From: Sulfuracidifex tepidarius
Lineage (GTDB): Archaea > Thermoproteota > Thermoprotei_A > Sulfolobales > Sulfolobaceae
Reading direction: 5' to 3'
Length of the DNA: 64,000 bases
NCBI RefSeq assembly: GCF_008326425.1
Contig: NZ_AP018929.1
Location: forward strand, 186,001-250,000
Position numbers and translations under genes: made by a program. Positions 38,451 to 48,910 of the stretch are shown in pieces (position 1 is the stretch's first letter; each line of letters begins with the position of its first letter). The notes beneath the pieces were generated by a model that was given only the letters and a program-made list of their open reading frames with translations, was not told where the DNA came from and ran no database searches.

Positions 38451-38619
38451 CCAATAGTCGGACTCTTGATAGCTTATACTTTAATTTCTAGTTTCTTTTT
38501 AGTGTTTTCACATTCCGCGTCAAAGAAGTATGTAACTTACATGAAGAGTTTCATGAACTTCATGACTCTCATAAGGGCTATTGAGCTACTTTTTATTTGT
38601 CCTACTTCTAGTTTTAGCC

Positions 38620-39618
38620 GTGAGAGTAAACCTGCCTATCGCGTCGTCGTGGTTCCTCTGGGGTTCGTCTTACTACCTTTACTACCCCTATCTTTCAATT
38701 TACCTGCAAAAAGTCCTGGGAGACAACTTCTCCTTCTCTTTTGTAATATTTACCTTGGCTGCTATTCCATTTTCCTTGTTAGGAGGTATCTCCCATAGGC
38801 TGATAGGAGTTAAGGCATCAGCCTTTTTAGGGATGTTCCTCAGCGGAATAGGCCTATTTCTAATTCGATCTTCGTCAGCTCCAATTCCATTGCTTTTGTC
38901 TGGGATTCTGACCTATTCTTTCTTCGTCTCTCTGCCGAACTTTTACTCCATGATGTCTTCCCTTGATAGTAAATGTATAGCTAGAGTCTGGTCCATCTCG
39001 ATCATTCCTTCCCTCTTCATGCCTTTAGTGGGAGGCATGATATCGCAGTATTTAGGTATCTCTGCGGTTTTCTTGATAGCCTCCATCATCTCATTTGCGT
39101 CCGGTATCCCCGTTCTCTTGTTGAGAGTAACCCTGAGGGGTGGGAGGGGAGAATCAATGAAGCTTCTTCCCTTCCTTTCAATGATACCGATAGCCATGGT
39201 ATTCCCTTACGTTTACGTTTACCTGAGGTTGAATTTCGGATTCTCATTAGAGGAAATAGGATTGATCTCTACCGTAGCTGAAGCGATAGGCATGATCTCG
39301 TCTTTCCTGTCTACAAAGAATACAAGTAGGACGGCAATGATAGCTCTCCTAATTCTCTTCTCTTTTTTAGGCTTAGAAAGCGAGATACCTTATTTCTCCA
39401 TAACCTTCGGCTTATGGGAAGCAATAATACCTGTTTCCCTAGAGGGTAGCAATTCAGTTACCCCTCAGGACTTCGGTAAAGTGAACGCTGCCCAGCAAAG
39501 TGGTTGGCTGATTGGATTCGTTCTGTCCTATCTGTTGGGGGAGAAGTCGCTTGTCTTCTCCCCAATTATTTCCATTATACTCGCACTACTCGTAGTCAAG
39601 TCCAGAAGGCTGATTTAG
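38620..39618 (+). CDS. MFS-like membrane transporter
   Basis: 332 residues from GTG 38620, with a CTTTTTATTTG box about 27 bases upstream. The TTG at 38581 would lie in front of that box. There are about 10-11 helices. The first half has MFS character (TLAAIPFSLLGGISHRLIGVKASAFLGMFLSGIG). The second half is shorter, with SLEEIGLISTVAEAIGMISSF as the loop 8-9 region. At roughly 330 residues it is short for MFS (usually 380 or more), so a helix pair may be missing. The substrate is unknown. Confidence 0.6.
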   Translation: MRVNLPIASSWFLWGSSYYLYYPYLSIYLQKVLGDNFSFSFVIFTLAAIPFSLLGGISHRLIGVKASAFLGMFLSGIGLFLIRSSSAPIPLLLSGILTYSFFVSLPNFYSMMSSLDSKCIARVWSISIIPSLFMPLVGGMISQYLGISAVFLIASIISFASGIPVLLLRVTLRGGRGESMKLLPFLSMIPIAMVFPYVYVYLRLNFGFSLEEIGLISTVAEAIGMISSFLSTKNTSRTAMIALLILFSFLGLESEIPYFSITFGLWEAIIPVSLEGSNSVTPQDFGKVNAAQQSGWLIGFVLSYLLGEKSLVFSPIISIILALLVVKSRRLI

Positions 39619-39931
39619 AGGAAGATTTTTTATAAAAATTAAAAAGAATAGAATAAAAAAGAATGAGATTTTCCCTTTCTCCTGAAACGATAAGCTTTGT
39701 CTCATTCGTGATGACCATATATTGGAATTTCTCATTGATTTGGAGTTTAATGAAGATATCTAATTGTACTCCTAAGCTGTCTAGATGTATATAAATAGAT
39801 AATATCAAACAGAAGAAAAATAAAATAAAACAGGTTTATGAGGACCTATGCCTTTATCTTGAGTTCTATGCTAAAACGTATCTTGCCTTTACTATTATTT
39901 ACTATAAGGCTGGTCAAGTATGGCGATTAGT
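39619..39931. other. Convergent intergenic region with T/A-rich terminator tracts
   Basis: About 310 bases of very A/T-rich sequence between the MFS gene and the converging small gene at 39932. Runs of T and A at 39626-39660 can terminate both transcripts. A minus-strand open frame of 70 codons overlaps the MFS 3' end; its composition (Phe/Tyr/Ser-rich, reading through the T tracts) looks non-coding. No repeat or RNA was recognised. Confidence 0.4.
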
Positions 39932-40189
39932 TCACCATCTGCTTAGAGGCTTTATGTTCTTAGCTTCAGACAAGTCTACTATAGAGTACCCGCTCATTTG
40001 CTTTAGGTATTTGATTACTCCCTCCTTGTCCGTTAGTATGTAGTCAGTTCTTACTGCATCTTTCTCTGGGGACGTTATTTCTATTCTGTAACCACTAACT
40101 GATTTTCTTATAACCACGGAACTGTATTTCCCTTTCAAGCATAGTAGTCCCTTATCTAGAAGTTCCTGCATTGTACTGTCTATTTCCAT
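39932..40189 (-). CDS. Small hypothetical protein
   Basis: 85 residues from ATG 40189. A helix (IDSTMQELLDKGLLCL) precedes a beta-rich centre (GKYSSVVIRKSVSGYRIEITS, DYILTDKEGVIKYLKQM) and a short tail. One Cys, no membrane segment. The codon use and alternation of charged and hydrophobic residues look genuine. I do not recognise the family. It stands alone between convergent and divergent neighbours. Confidence 0.5.
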   Translation of the reverse strand: MEIDSTMQELLDKGLLCLKGKYSSVVIRKSVSGYRIEITSPEKDAVRTDYILTDKEGVIKYLKQMSGYSIVDLSEAKNIKPLSRW

Positions 40190-40402
40190 GCTATAGCTAT
40201 TTGCAGTGGAGTTTTATGCAGGTTTTCCTAAATGAAAATGGTACTACTGAATGCCAAACCTCTTTTAAAAAAATGTCTGATACAAATTGCCGAAGCCTAA
40301 TATGTTTTAAAACAACGTATTTAAAGAGGTACCTGAAACCAGTAGTTATAATAACCTTGGTTGCCTTGTGAATTTTGCACCTTGGTTAAACTGAAGGAGG
40401 TT

Positions 40403-40484
40403 TTAGTTTCTCTAAAACTGAACTTTTACGAATAACTTTCCTGAAATCCTTAATGTCCTGAAATCCCTAATGATTAGTTTCTCT
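40403..40484. repeat. Direct repeats upstream of treX
   Basis: Two adjacent 17-base units, CCTGAAATCCTTAATGT (40440-40456) and CCTGAAATCCCTAATGA (40457-40473), match at 15 of 17 positions. They are bracketed by two copies of TTAGTTTCTCT at 40403-40413 and 40474-40484. The cluster ends about 45 bases before the treX TATA-like box (AAATTTTAAG, about 40528), the usual place for an activator or repressor site. It lies in the 369-base gap 40190-40558, which otherwise holds no gene I can support. Confidence 0.6.
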
Positions 40485-40558
40485 CATTTTTCTATCGTCT
40501 CAATACTAATCAAGTTAAGTAAGTCAAATTTTAAGAACTTGAACCATTATGATAAGGT

Positions 40559-42697
40559 ATGACAGACTGGAGGGATATCCCCCTAAGACCCGGAAACCCT
40601 TACCCTCTCGGCGCAACTTGGATCGAGAATGAGGACGGAGTAAACTTCTCAATATTCTCGGAGAACGCTACGAAGGTAGAGCTCCTACTTTTCTCACACA
40701 ACAAGAACTATCCTAAAGAGGTAATTGAGGTCAGGAACAAGACAGCTGATCTGTGGCATACTTTCGTCCCTGGGACGAGGCCGGGACAGTTCTACGCTTA
40801 CAGAATCCACGGTCCCTACAAACCGGAGGAAGGGCTCAGGTTTAACCCAAATAAGGCTGTAATAGACCCTTACGCTAAGGCAATTTCAGGGCAGGTAGAA
40901 TGGGATGATTCCCTTTTCAGCTACAAGATAGGAGATCCAAACGGTGACTTGTCATTTGACGAAAGGGATTCTTCCTCTTTCATCCCGAAGAGCGTCGTCA
41001 TAGATCCCCACTTTGACTGGGACGACCATCACTTCAGACGTACGTCATGGAACAGGACTGTAATTTACGAGATGCACGTCAAGGGGTTCACCAAATTAAG
41101 GGAAGACCTCGACGAGAAGGTTAGGGGGACTTACAAAGCATTGGCTTCGGACAAGGTCACAGGTTACCTGAAAGACCTCGGTATAACTAGTGTGGAGCTA
41201 ATGCCCGTGCATCACTTCGTTGACGACCGTTTCCTGGCAGAGAAAGGGCTCAGGAACTACTGGGGATACAACACAATAGGGTTCTTTGCCCCGGAATGCA
41301 GGTATTCCAGCTCAGGATGCGACGGAAACCAGGTGAGGGAATTCAAGGAGATGGTCAACGCCCTTCATAACGCAGGTCTTGAGGTAATCCTAGACGTGGT
41401 CTTCAACCACACTGCAGAAGGAAACCACATGGGACCAACTCTTTCCTTCAAGGGGATAGACAACTTGTCTTACTATATGCTTGACCCAAAGAATAAGAGG
41501 TATTACCTAGACTTCACCGGAGTCGGAAACACTCTGAACATGAGTCACCCAAGGGTCCTTCAAATGGTCCTCGATAGCCTGAGGTATTGGGTTACGGAAA
41601 TGCACGTGGACGGTTTCAGGTTCGACCTAGCTGCTGCGATGGCCAGGGAGTTGTACAGCGTGAATATGTTGTCCACTTTCTTCATAGCGATACAACAAGA
41701 CCCAATTCTTTCAGTAGTTAAGTTGATTGCAGAACCTTGGGATGTAGGACCAGGGGGATATCAAGTAGGAAACTTTCCGTCATTCTGGGCTGAGTGGAAC
41801 GGGAAGTACAGGGACACTGTAAGGAGGTTCTGGAGAGGGGACCAAGTGACTTACCAGGAAATGGCTAACAGACTTATGGGATCCCCCGATATCTACTTGG
41901 GGACAGGGAAGACACCTTACGCCTCCATAAACTACGTCACGTCGCATGACGGTTTCACTCTTCAGGACCTTGTAAGCTACGAGACTAAACACAACGAAAA
42001 CAACGGTCTCAATAATCAGGACGGGACTAACGACAACTACAGCTTCAACTGCGGTCACGAGGGAGAGACCGACGATCCTAACGTTATTGCTTGTAGAGAA
42101 AGAATGAAGAGGAACTTCATTATAACTCTCTTCGTAAGTCAAGGGATACCGATGCTTCTAGGTGGAGACGAGCTTAGCAGGACCCAAAGGGGGAACAATA
42201 ACGCGTTCTGTCAAGACAACGAGATATCTTGGGTGAACTGGAAGATAAGTGATGGACAATATGACTTCCTTAATTTCGTGAGGACAGCGGTGAAATTCTA
42301 CGACGCCCACCCTCTCTTCAGGCGGGCTAAGTTCTTCCAAGGTAAGAAGCTCCTCGGGATGCCGTTCAAGGACGTGAGCTGGTATAAGGTCAGCGGTGAA
42401 GAGGTCGACGAGCATATGTGGAATTCACCCACCAAGGTCGTCATTTCCATTTTGGAGGGCGGAGTAATGGACGAGCACGACGAGTTAGGCAATAGGATAG
42501 CAGACGACACTTTCATGATAGTGTTAAACGCTGACGTTAACAAGGTCAGGGTAAAGGTCCCCGGTCACGGTAAGTGGTCAATAGTGGTCCACTCTTACCA
42601 AAGGCAGCTATCCGACAATGAAAGGGAGGTATCTAGCGGTGACTACTTGGAGGTAGAAGGCAGGGCAGCTCTAGTTTATAGGAGGACTTCATCGTGA
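40559..42697 (+). CDS. treX: Glycogen debranching enzyme TreX
   Basis: 712 residues, isoamylase-type GH13. An N-terminal CBM48-like domain (PLGATWIENEDGVNFSIFSENA) is followed by the catalytic barrel: ILDVVFNHTAEGN, the nucleophile Asp in VDGFRFDLAAAM (about 355), the acid/base Glu in LIAEPWDVG and the stabiliser in VTSHDGFTL. The C-terminal beta domain is present. It hydrolyses alpha-1,6 branches of glycogen and supplies linear maltodextrins to TreY. It is leaderless. treY starts at its last codon (GTGA overlap), so the two are one operon. Confidence 0.95.
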   Translation: MTDWRDIPLRPGNPYPLGATWIENEDGVNFSIFSENATKVELLLFSHNKNYPKEVIEVRNKTADLWHTFVPGTRPGQFYAYRIHGPYKPEEGLRFNPNKAVIDPYAKAISGQVEWDDSLFSYKIGDPNGDLSFDERDSSSFIPKSVVIDPHFDWDDHHFRRTSWNRTVIYEMHVKGFTKLREDLDEKVRGTYKALASDKVTGYLKDLGITSVELMPVHHFVDDRFLAEKGLRNYWGYNTIGFFAPECRYSSSGCDGNQVREFKEMVNALHNAGLEVILDVVFNHTAEGNHMGPTLSFKGIDNLSYYMLDPKNKRYYLDFTGVGNTLNMSHPRVLQMVLDSLRYWVTEMHVDGFRFDLAAAMARELYSVNMLSTFFIAIQQDPILSVVKLIAEPWDVGPGGYQVGNFPSFWAEWNGKYRDTVRRFWRGDQVTYQEMANRLMGSPDIYLGTGKTPYASINYVTSHDGFTLQDLVSYETKHNENNGLNNQDGTNDNYSFNCGHEGETDDPNVIACRERMKRNFIITLFVSQGIPMLLGGDELSRTQRGNNNAFCQDNEISWVNWKISDGQYDFLNFVRTAVKFYDAHPLFRRAKFFQGKKLLGMPFKDVSWYKVSGEEVDEHMWNSPTKVVISILEGGVMDEHDELGNRIADDTFMIVLNADVNKVRVKVPGHGKWSIVVHSYQRQLSDNEREVSSGDYLEVEGRAALVYRRTSS

Positions 42698-44808
42698 TCG
42701 TAATGTTCACCAGTACATACAGAATTCAAATGAGGGAAGATGGACCCGGCTTTCTAGACGTAGCAGACTTGGGGGACTACCTTTCGTGGTTAGGGATCTC
42801 CCATGTCTACCTATCTCCTTCTTTCAGAGCAAGGAAGGGAAGCACACACGGGTATGACGTTGTGGACTACGTGATCAGTGAAGCTCTAGGAGGTATGGAA
42901 GGTTATCAGAAGATGACCAAATCTCTTCAAGAGAGGGGAATAGGGGTAATACAGGACGTAGTCCCTAACCACATGGCTGTGAGCACTGAGAACTGGAGGC
43001 TCATGGACGTGTTGAAGAACGGAAGGGGAAGTCAGTGGAGCTCTACATTCGACTGGTGGGGAGACAAGATGACCTTACCTATACTCGAGGATGAACTAGA
43101 CAAGGTTAAACACCTCATCAGTATAGATCAGGAAAGGAGGGAGCTAGTGTACAGAGACTGGAGGCTCCCACTGTGTGATGACGTGAACACCGTGGACGAA
43201 ACCCTTGAGAAGTGTTATTCTCTGACTTGGTGGATCAAAGGCCCTTCCTATAGACGCTTCTTCTACGTCAACTGTCTGATAGGGGTGAACGTAGAGAAGG
43301 ACGAGGTGTTTCAAGACCAGGTGAGGAACCTACCCAGAGTTGAAGGAGTCAGGATAGACCACATAGATGGGCTCTTAGATCCTTTTAATTACGTGGAGAA
43401 AATGAAGCGAATCTTTCCGCTAGTTCTTGTGGAGAAAATCCTTACCTTCGGGGAGGAACTTAAAATCCCCGCCCACGGCACGACCGGATATGACTTCCTG
43501 AATTACGTGAATCACCTCCTCATAGACGAGGAAAATGAGGGAGAGGTCGAAAAGGTCTATGAAGAGTTCACGGGGAGGCATGACGATCTGGAGACCATGA
43601 TAAGGGAGAGCAAGAGGAAAGTGATAAGGGAGTACATGAGGAACGAGTTCTCCCACGTCGCAGGACTCGCTTCAAGGTCGTTGGGAAGGGATGTGAGCGA
43701 GGAGATATACTCCTTTACTGAGTGCCTTCCCGTTTACAGGGTTTACGGAGAGATCCCGTGCGACCCCACAGGGGTGATTCATGAATTGAAGGAAAGGGAC
43801 CCATGGGTCTACGGCAAACTCCAACAGATACTCCCCGGAGCCTTCGCAAAGGGAATAGAAGACACGGTGTTTTACCGCTTCATGAGGCTCATGTCAGTTA
43901 ACGAGGTGGGAGGCTTCCTCTCAAAGTTCGGTATCTCACAGGAGGAGTTCCACTCCTTCATGAAGTCCCGTCCCGAGACCACTATGAACGCTACGTCAAC
44001 TCACGATACTAAGATGAGCGAGGACGTGAGAGCTAGGATAGACTACTTGTCGGAGATACCTAATGAGTGGGGGTCCAGGATCAAGTATTGGAGAGACCTA
44101 CTCAGACCCAACGTTGACCCCGTGGACGAGTATAGATTTTACCAAGCCTTGGTGGGTTCCCTTGAGGACTTCACTCCGGAGTACGAGGAGAGGATTACCT
44201 CTTACATGATCAAGGCAATGAGGGAGAGCAAGGAAAGGACTACGTGGGAGAAGCCTAACGTGGGGTATGAGGAAAAGGTAATCTCTATGGTTAAGGACGC
44301 TTTCCATAACCGCTCTTTCAGGTCCGATGTCACCTCCTTTCTGACGGATGTGGACTTGAAAGGGAAGGAGAAGTCCCTCACCATGGTTTCCTTAAAGGTC
44401 ATGTCCCCAGGGATAGCGGACTTCTATCAGGGGACTGAGGTATGGAACTACTCCTTGGTCGACCCTGACAATAGAAGGAAGGTAGACTTCTCCAAGATGA
44501 AGCAGATGATGGGGAAGGAGTCACTGGACGTTACAGACCCGTTGACTAAGGTGACATTGATCAGGAAGCTGTTGAAGATCAAGAGGGAAGTGATGGGCAA
44601 ACCTTACGAGCCCATGAAAGTGGAAAGGGGGTACATAGCGTTCAAGAGAGGAAACTATGTGCTGATAGCCAGGACCCTTTCCAAAGCTAGAGGCCTTTCA
44701 TTGAAGGTTTCTGGCACTGACGTGATCAAGGGCCAAGAGGTTCAAGGAGTTACCGACGACGACTTAAGCTTCCCCGTGTTAGTCCTTAAGAGTTTAGCCT
44801 CATCGTGA
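42694..44808 (+). CDS. treY: Maltooligosyl trehalose synthase TreY
   Basis: 704 residues. It starts at GTG 42694 overlapping the treX stop; ATG 42703 (MFTSTYRIQM) is the other option and matches known N-termini. GH13 family features: STYRIQMREDGPGFLDVADLGDYLSWLGISHVYLSPSF, VIQDVVPNHMA, GVRIDHIDGLLDP and TSTHDTKMSEDVRAR. It turns the reducing end of maltodextrin into a trehalosyl unit. The hydrolase TreZ, which finishes the pathway and usually lies beside treX/treY in Sulfolobus, is not in this window. A broken IS605-type element follows 86 bases downstream. Confidence 0.95.
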   Translation: MIVMFTSTYRIQMREDGPGFLDVADLGDYLSWLGISHVYLSPSFRARKGSTHGYDVVDYVISEALGGMEGYQKMTKSLQERGIGVIQDVVPNHMAVSTENWRLMDVLKNGRGSQWSSTFDWWGDKMTLPILEDELDKVKHLISIDQERRELVYRDWRLPLCDDVNTVDETLEKCYSLTWWIKGPSYRRFFYVNCLIGVNVEKDEVFQDQVRNLPRVEGVRIDHIDGLLDPFNYVEKMKRIFPLVLVEKILTFGEELKIPAHGTTGYDFLNYVNHLLIDEENEGEVEKVYEEFTGRHDDLETMIRESKRKVIREYMRNEFSHVAGLASRSLGRDVSEEIYSFTECLPVYRVYGEIPCDPTGVIHELKERDPWVYGKLQQILPGAFAKGIEDTVFYRFMRLMSVNEVGGFLSKFGISQEEFHSFMKSRPETTMNATSTHDTKMSEDVRARIDYLSEIPNEWGSRIKYWRDLLRPNVDPVDEYRFYQALVGSLEDFTPEYEERITSYMIKAMRESKERTTWEKPNVGYEEKVISMVKDAFHNRSFRSDVTSFLTDVDLKGKEKSLTMVSLKVMSPGIADFYQGTEVWNYSLVDPDNRRKVDFSKMKQMMGKESLDVTDPLTKVTLIRKLLKIKREVMGKPYEPMKVERGYIAFKRGNYVLIARTLSKARGLSLKVSGTDVIKGQEVQGVTDDDLSFPVLVLKSLASS

Positions 44809-44824
44809 CTAATAGCCACTTTTC

Positions 44825-44839
44825 GTGACTACTAGTCAC
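44825..44839. repeat. 15-base palindrome after treY
   Basis: GTGACTA-C-TAGTCAC is a perfect inverted repeat 17 bases past the treY stop. A further GTGACTA copy sits at the stop codon itself (44805-44811). It may be a transcript-end hairpin or a protein-binding site. It has no T-tract, so a classical terminator is unlikely. Confidence 0.5.
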
Positions 44840-44994
44840 CCGGCTTCATCACTCCTCTTATCTCCCCGTGCCTAGGTGATGCTGTGAAGATACTTTACAG
44901 AAAAAGGGGTTAAGGGGGCGGAAAGCCTCGCCTCTCTGAGGCGGGGATGGATAGTCCCCTTTGTTTAAATACTTCTTTTTTCGAAATTCTATTG

Positions 44995-46168
<1,174 letters not shown>

Positions 46169-46410
46169 GACAGATGACTAATTTTTATAAAAAACTCTTT
46201 TAGAAAACCTCAGAAATCACATCCACATCCTTTTGCAACAGAATAGACGTTCAGTAAGGACGTGAAGTCCTTTTCGGCATGTGAGATATCTAATTGCTTG
46301 TCAATTGATTATTTATTATATATTAGATTTATCTATTTTTCTTTTTTTAAATAAGTAAAATTCTCGTTTTTTTAAACAACTTTTAAAAAGGAACTGGCAG
46401 AATTATTTCT

Positions 46411-46965
46411 GTGAAGATAGGTCTGCTAAAGGACGTTAACGGAAATCTAAGCAACCTGGCTAATAGCGTGAGCTTCGTTACAATAAACGGGAGAGAAGAG
46501 GATGTCCATCTGACTTACGAGAAGCTTGAGAGAATTAGGAGAACCGACGTGTTGATAGGGCGAAGCTTTCTGGGAGGAGAGAGGGAACTACTTAGCCAAT
46601 GCACGGATCTCTTGGTAGACTTGGATCCTTTGAAGGACATTGAGATAAAAGCCGGGAAGGTACAAGTGGGGAAGTTCGGGCTCTGCGTTGAGGGATCATG
46701 CGTGAAAGTGTCACACATCATCCCCATCAGGGATGGAGTATTCAGCGAAGTTAGTGTCGTTGATCTTCTTGACCTCGGGATAATGAAGGAGGTACATAGA
46801 GTTATCAAGAAGAGAGGGGTAATGAGGCTTTTTATCAGGGACAAATCCTGGGGTGGACCGGAGCCCAAGAGGGTAGTTGGCTACATAGAGGCGGCTAAGT
46901 TCGTTGTCATGAACGTTAAGGCTCACGGGATAGTCTGGGAATACGTCTGCAAGTCTTTATCTTGA
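46411..46965 (+). CDS. Hypothetical protein
   Basis: 184 residues from GTG 46411, with a TTTTAAAAAG box about 27 bases upstream (leaderless). An alternating alpha/beta pattern suggests a Rossmann-like or other nucleotide-binding domain: TDVLIGRSFLGGERELLSQCTDLLVDLD, VQVGKFGLCVEGSCVKVSHIIPIRDG, then a helix (LGIMKEVHRVIKKRGVMRLFIRD). Three Cys residues occur in the middle. I do not recognise the family and its neighbours (IS element and convergent peptidase) give no functional hint. Confidence 0.5.
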   Translation: MKIGLLKDVNGNLSNLANSVSFVTINGREEDVHLTYEKLERIRRTDVLIGRSFLGGERELLSQCTDLLVDLDPLKDIEIKAGKVQVGKFGLCVEGSCVKVSHIIPIRDGVFSEVSVVDLLDLGIMKEVHRVIKKRGVMRLFIRDKSWGGPEPKRVVGYIEAAKFVVMNVKAHGIVWEYVCKSLS

Positions 46966-47240
46966 TGTTGGATTAGAATAAAACACGTCACTTTTCTAAT
47001 TCTAGATATTCTCTATAATATGCACAGATATATTCTTGTGTTCAATTGAGCTCGCTTTATTTCCAAGAAAGAACCGCTTACGTAAACGCACTTTCTTATT
47101 AAAGCAGGATAATTTTTTTTAAAAGAAAGACAGACACTAATATTGAAGAGACCCACGGTACACCTACTGATATCATTTCTCAATTGTCACTGTACTTGAT
47201 ACGGCGAGAGTTTAGAATTTCCTTCTCGTCCTTATCTCTT

Positions 47241-48272
47241 CTATCCGAGCTGAGAGGTCAGATTCACGTAGTCTGGTAGGAAACGACTTTCCACCTTCAC
47301 GTCCTTTTGTACTAGGATAGAGATGATTCTATTCAATTCTTTGCTTACCATAGAGAAATACATATCGTCTTCGGGTAACGGTAAATCAGCGTCGCTGTGA
47401 TACACTGGGATCATGTCGTCGTTATACAGAGTGACAGATGGGACTCCCTTCGACAGGAAGGTCCATCCATCGGAGAAAGGGGTGGGCATCTCTATTCTCT
47501 TGACCTTGATGGACGAGCTCATGGCTAAATCCCACATCTCAGGAGGGGATGAGAATACTACTCTCATTGGATACAGCGAGTCCAGGACTACAGCAGAGCT
47601 CACTTTCCTAACGTCATATTGAAACGACCCAGTACAGCACCTCGGTCCCTCCTCGGACGGGAAGAAAACCAGTTTGACACCTCTTTTACCAGCTTTCGGT
47701 TGAATGGAAAGTAACGTGGACACTGAGAAAATGTTATCGTGAAAACCTGATAGCCAATGGTCATAGTGTGCCGAGACCACCACGTATTCGTCCTCTTCCC
47801 CTTCGAAACTAACCTCATATATGAAAGACGTAATATCGGTCAAACTCGACTTAACGTCAATTTCAATATCACCCTGAGGCTTGAAAGGTAAAGAGATCAC
47901 AGGGATGTCGCCAGGGACTCCGATCCTCCTAGTTCTTCCCTCCTCGTAAAATATGACAGCCTCTGCTCCGTTCTCTTTCGCTACGTTGTAGAGGTCCTTT
48001 ACCTTGAATGGGTGGTCTGGAAACCTAAAGGAAGCTATCTCCCTTCCAATCCTTCCCTTCGCGCTTCCCTTGGAGTAAGGCATGACAGTAGCTTTAACCT
48101 CTTTACCTCCTATGACCACGTTGGAGGAGAACTCCCACTTCTTAGTGGATATGGGCAGTCTCTTCCCTGAAGGGATAACGGACTCTATGAACTCTAGGAC
48201 TTTCCTTTCCTGCTCTGATCCGTGGATCGCTTCTCCTATGCCGTAGATAGATGAGGCATACTTAGAGAACAT
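47241..48272 (-). CDS. M28-type zinc aminopeptidase
   Basis: 343 residues from the ATG at 48272. The longer frame to 48395 reads through an A/T-rich promoter (TTTATTAA near 48330) and is rejected. All M28 metal and catalytic residues are present: HYD in VVSAHYDHW (His169, Asp171), Asp179 in FHDN, the EE pair in FFPSEEGP (207-208), Asp231 in VVLDSLY and His292 in PVYHSDAD. About 140 residues precede the catalytic core and may be a PA-like insert. No signal peptide, so it is likely cytoplasmic and trims peptides. Confidence 0.8.
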   Translation of the reverse strand: MFSKYASSIYGIGEAIHGSEQERKVLEFIESVIPSGKRLPISTKKWEFSSNVVIGGKEVKATVMPYSKGSAKGRIGREIASFRFPDHPFKVKDLYNVAKENGAEAVIFYEEGRTRRIGVPGDIPVISLPFKPQGDIEIDVKSSLTDITSFIYEVSFEGEEDEYVVVSAHYDHWLSGFHDNIFSVSTLLSIQPKAGKRGVKLVFFPSEEGPRCCTGSFQYDVRKVSSAVVLDSLYPMRVVFSSPPEMWDLAMSSSIKVKRIEMPTPFSDGWTFLSKGVPSVTLYNDDMIPVYHSDADLPLPEDDMYFSMVSKELNRIISILVQKDVKVESRFLPDYVNLTSQLG

Positions 48273-48391
48273 AAGTCTTAGAACAGGAGAAAAAGGAAAA
48301 AAGTATTGATGAGATGAAGGTTCCGACTTAATAAATAAGTTTGCCTGATTCCTGGTATCTGACCTTTTACGTCTCCCCCCGACCCGTTGGA

Positions 48392-48766
48392 TCAAAGGGA
48401 AGGAAGTACTTTAGCTATGTCAGTTATTGCGAACATTCCTATTATTTCTCCTTCCCTGTTCTTCACTGGGAGATGTCTTATTTTGTTTTTACTCATCATC
48501 GCGACAGCTTCGAAAACTTCCATGTCTTCATTTGCGGTAAGTAGATTCCCTAAAGATGAGGCTAACCTTACTTCGTCGTTGGGGCTTAGACCTAGCGACA
48601 TTGCCCTGGTTGCGTCCCTGTCGGTGAATATCCCCTTAGGTACTCCGTCTTCCGTCACTATGATAGAGCCAACTCCTCTCTCCATCATTAGCTTGCATGC
48701 CTCTTTTAGTGACGTGTTAGCCTCTACTTGAAAGACGGGGGTAGTCATGACTTCTTTTACTTTCAT
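48392..48766 (-). CDS. CBS-domain pair protein
   Basis: 124 residues consisting of two CBS domains: MTTPVFQVEANTSLKEACKLMMERGVGSIIVTEDGVPKGIFTDRD and LLTANEDMEVFEAVAMMSKNKIRHLPVKNREGEIIGMFAITD. Such pairs (Bateman modules) bind adenosine nucleotides such as AMP, ATP or SAM and act as energy sensors. There is no fused effector domain, so it would act on another protein. An AATTTAAGTA box about 27 bases upstream gives a leaderless start. A four-CBS relative lies at 53033. Confidence 0.85.
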   Translation of the reverse strand: MKVKEVMTTPVFQVEANTSLKEACKLMMERGVGSIIVTEDGVPKGIFTDRDATRAMSLGLSPNDEVRLASSLGNLLTANEDMEVFEAVAMMSKNKIRHLPVKNREGEIIGMFAITDIAKVLPSL

Positions 48767-48910
48767 GAATTAACGTTCTCTTCGTTGTACTTAAATTTGT
48801 CTATATCTCAAAATTGCATGTTAAAATACTCCGTAATAGCTCATCAGAAGTTCTGTAACGGCAAAAAAGGATCAAGTCGCTTCCTGTAAGTTTTGGATTC
48901 AGACAAAAGA

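Noticed and set aside
39596-39808. 70-codon minus-strand frame
   Set aside because: It reads through T-rich terminator tracts and overlaps the MFS 3' end; its composition is non-coding.
40171-40371. 66-codon plus-strand frame
   Set aside because: Overlaps the start of the minus-strand gene at 39932-40189 and shows no domain or sensible promoter.
44873-44900. Similarity of GATACTTTACAG before the IS element to pccB (16011-16022)
   Set aside because: Only about 12 matching bases; probably chance.
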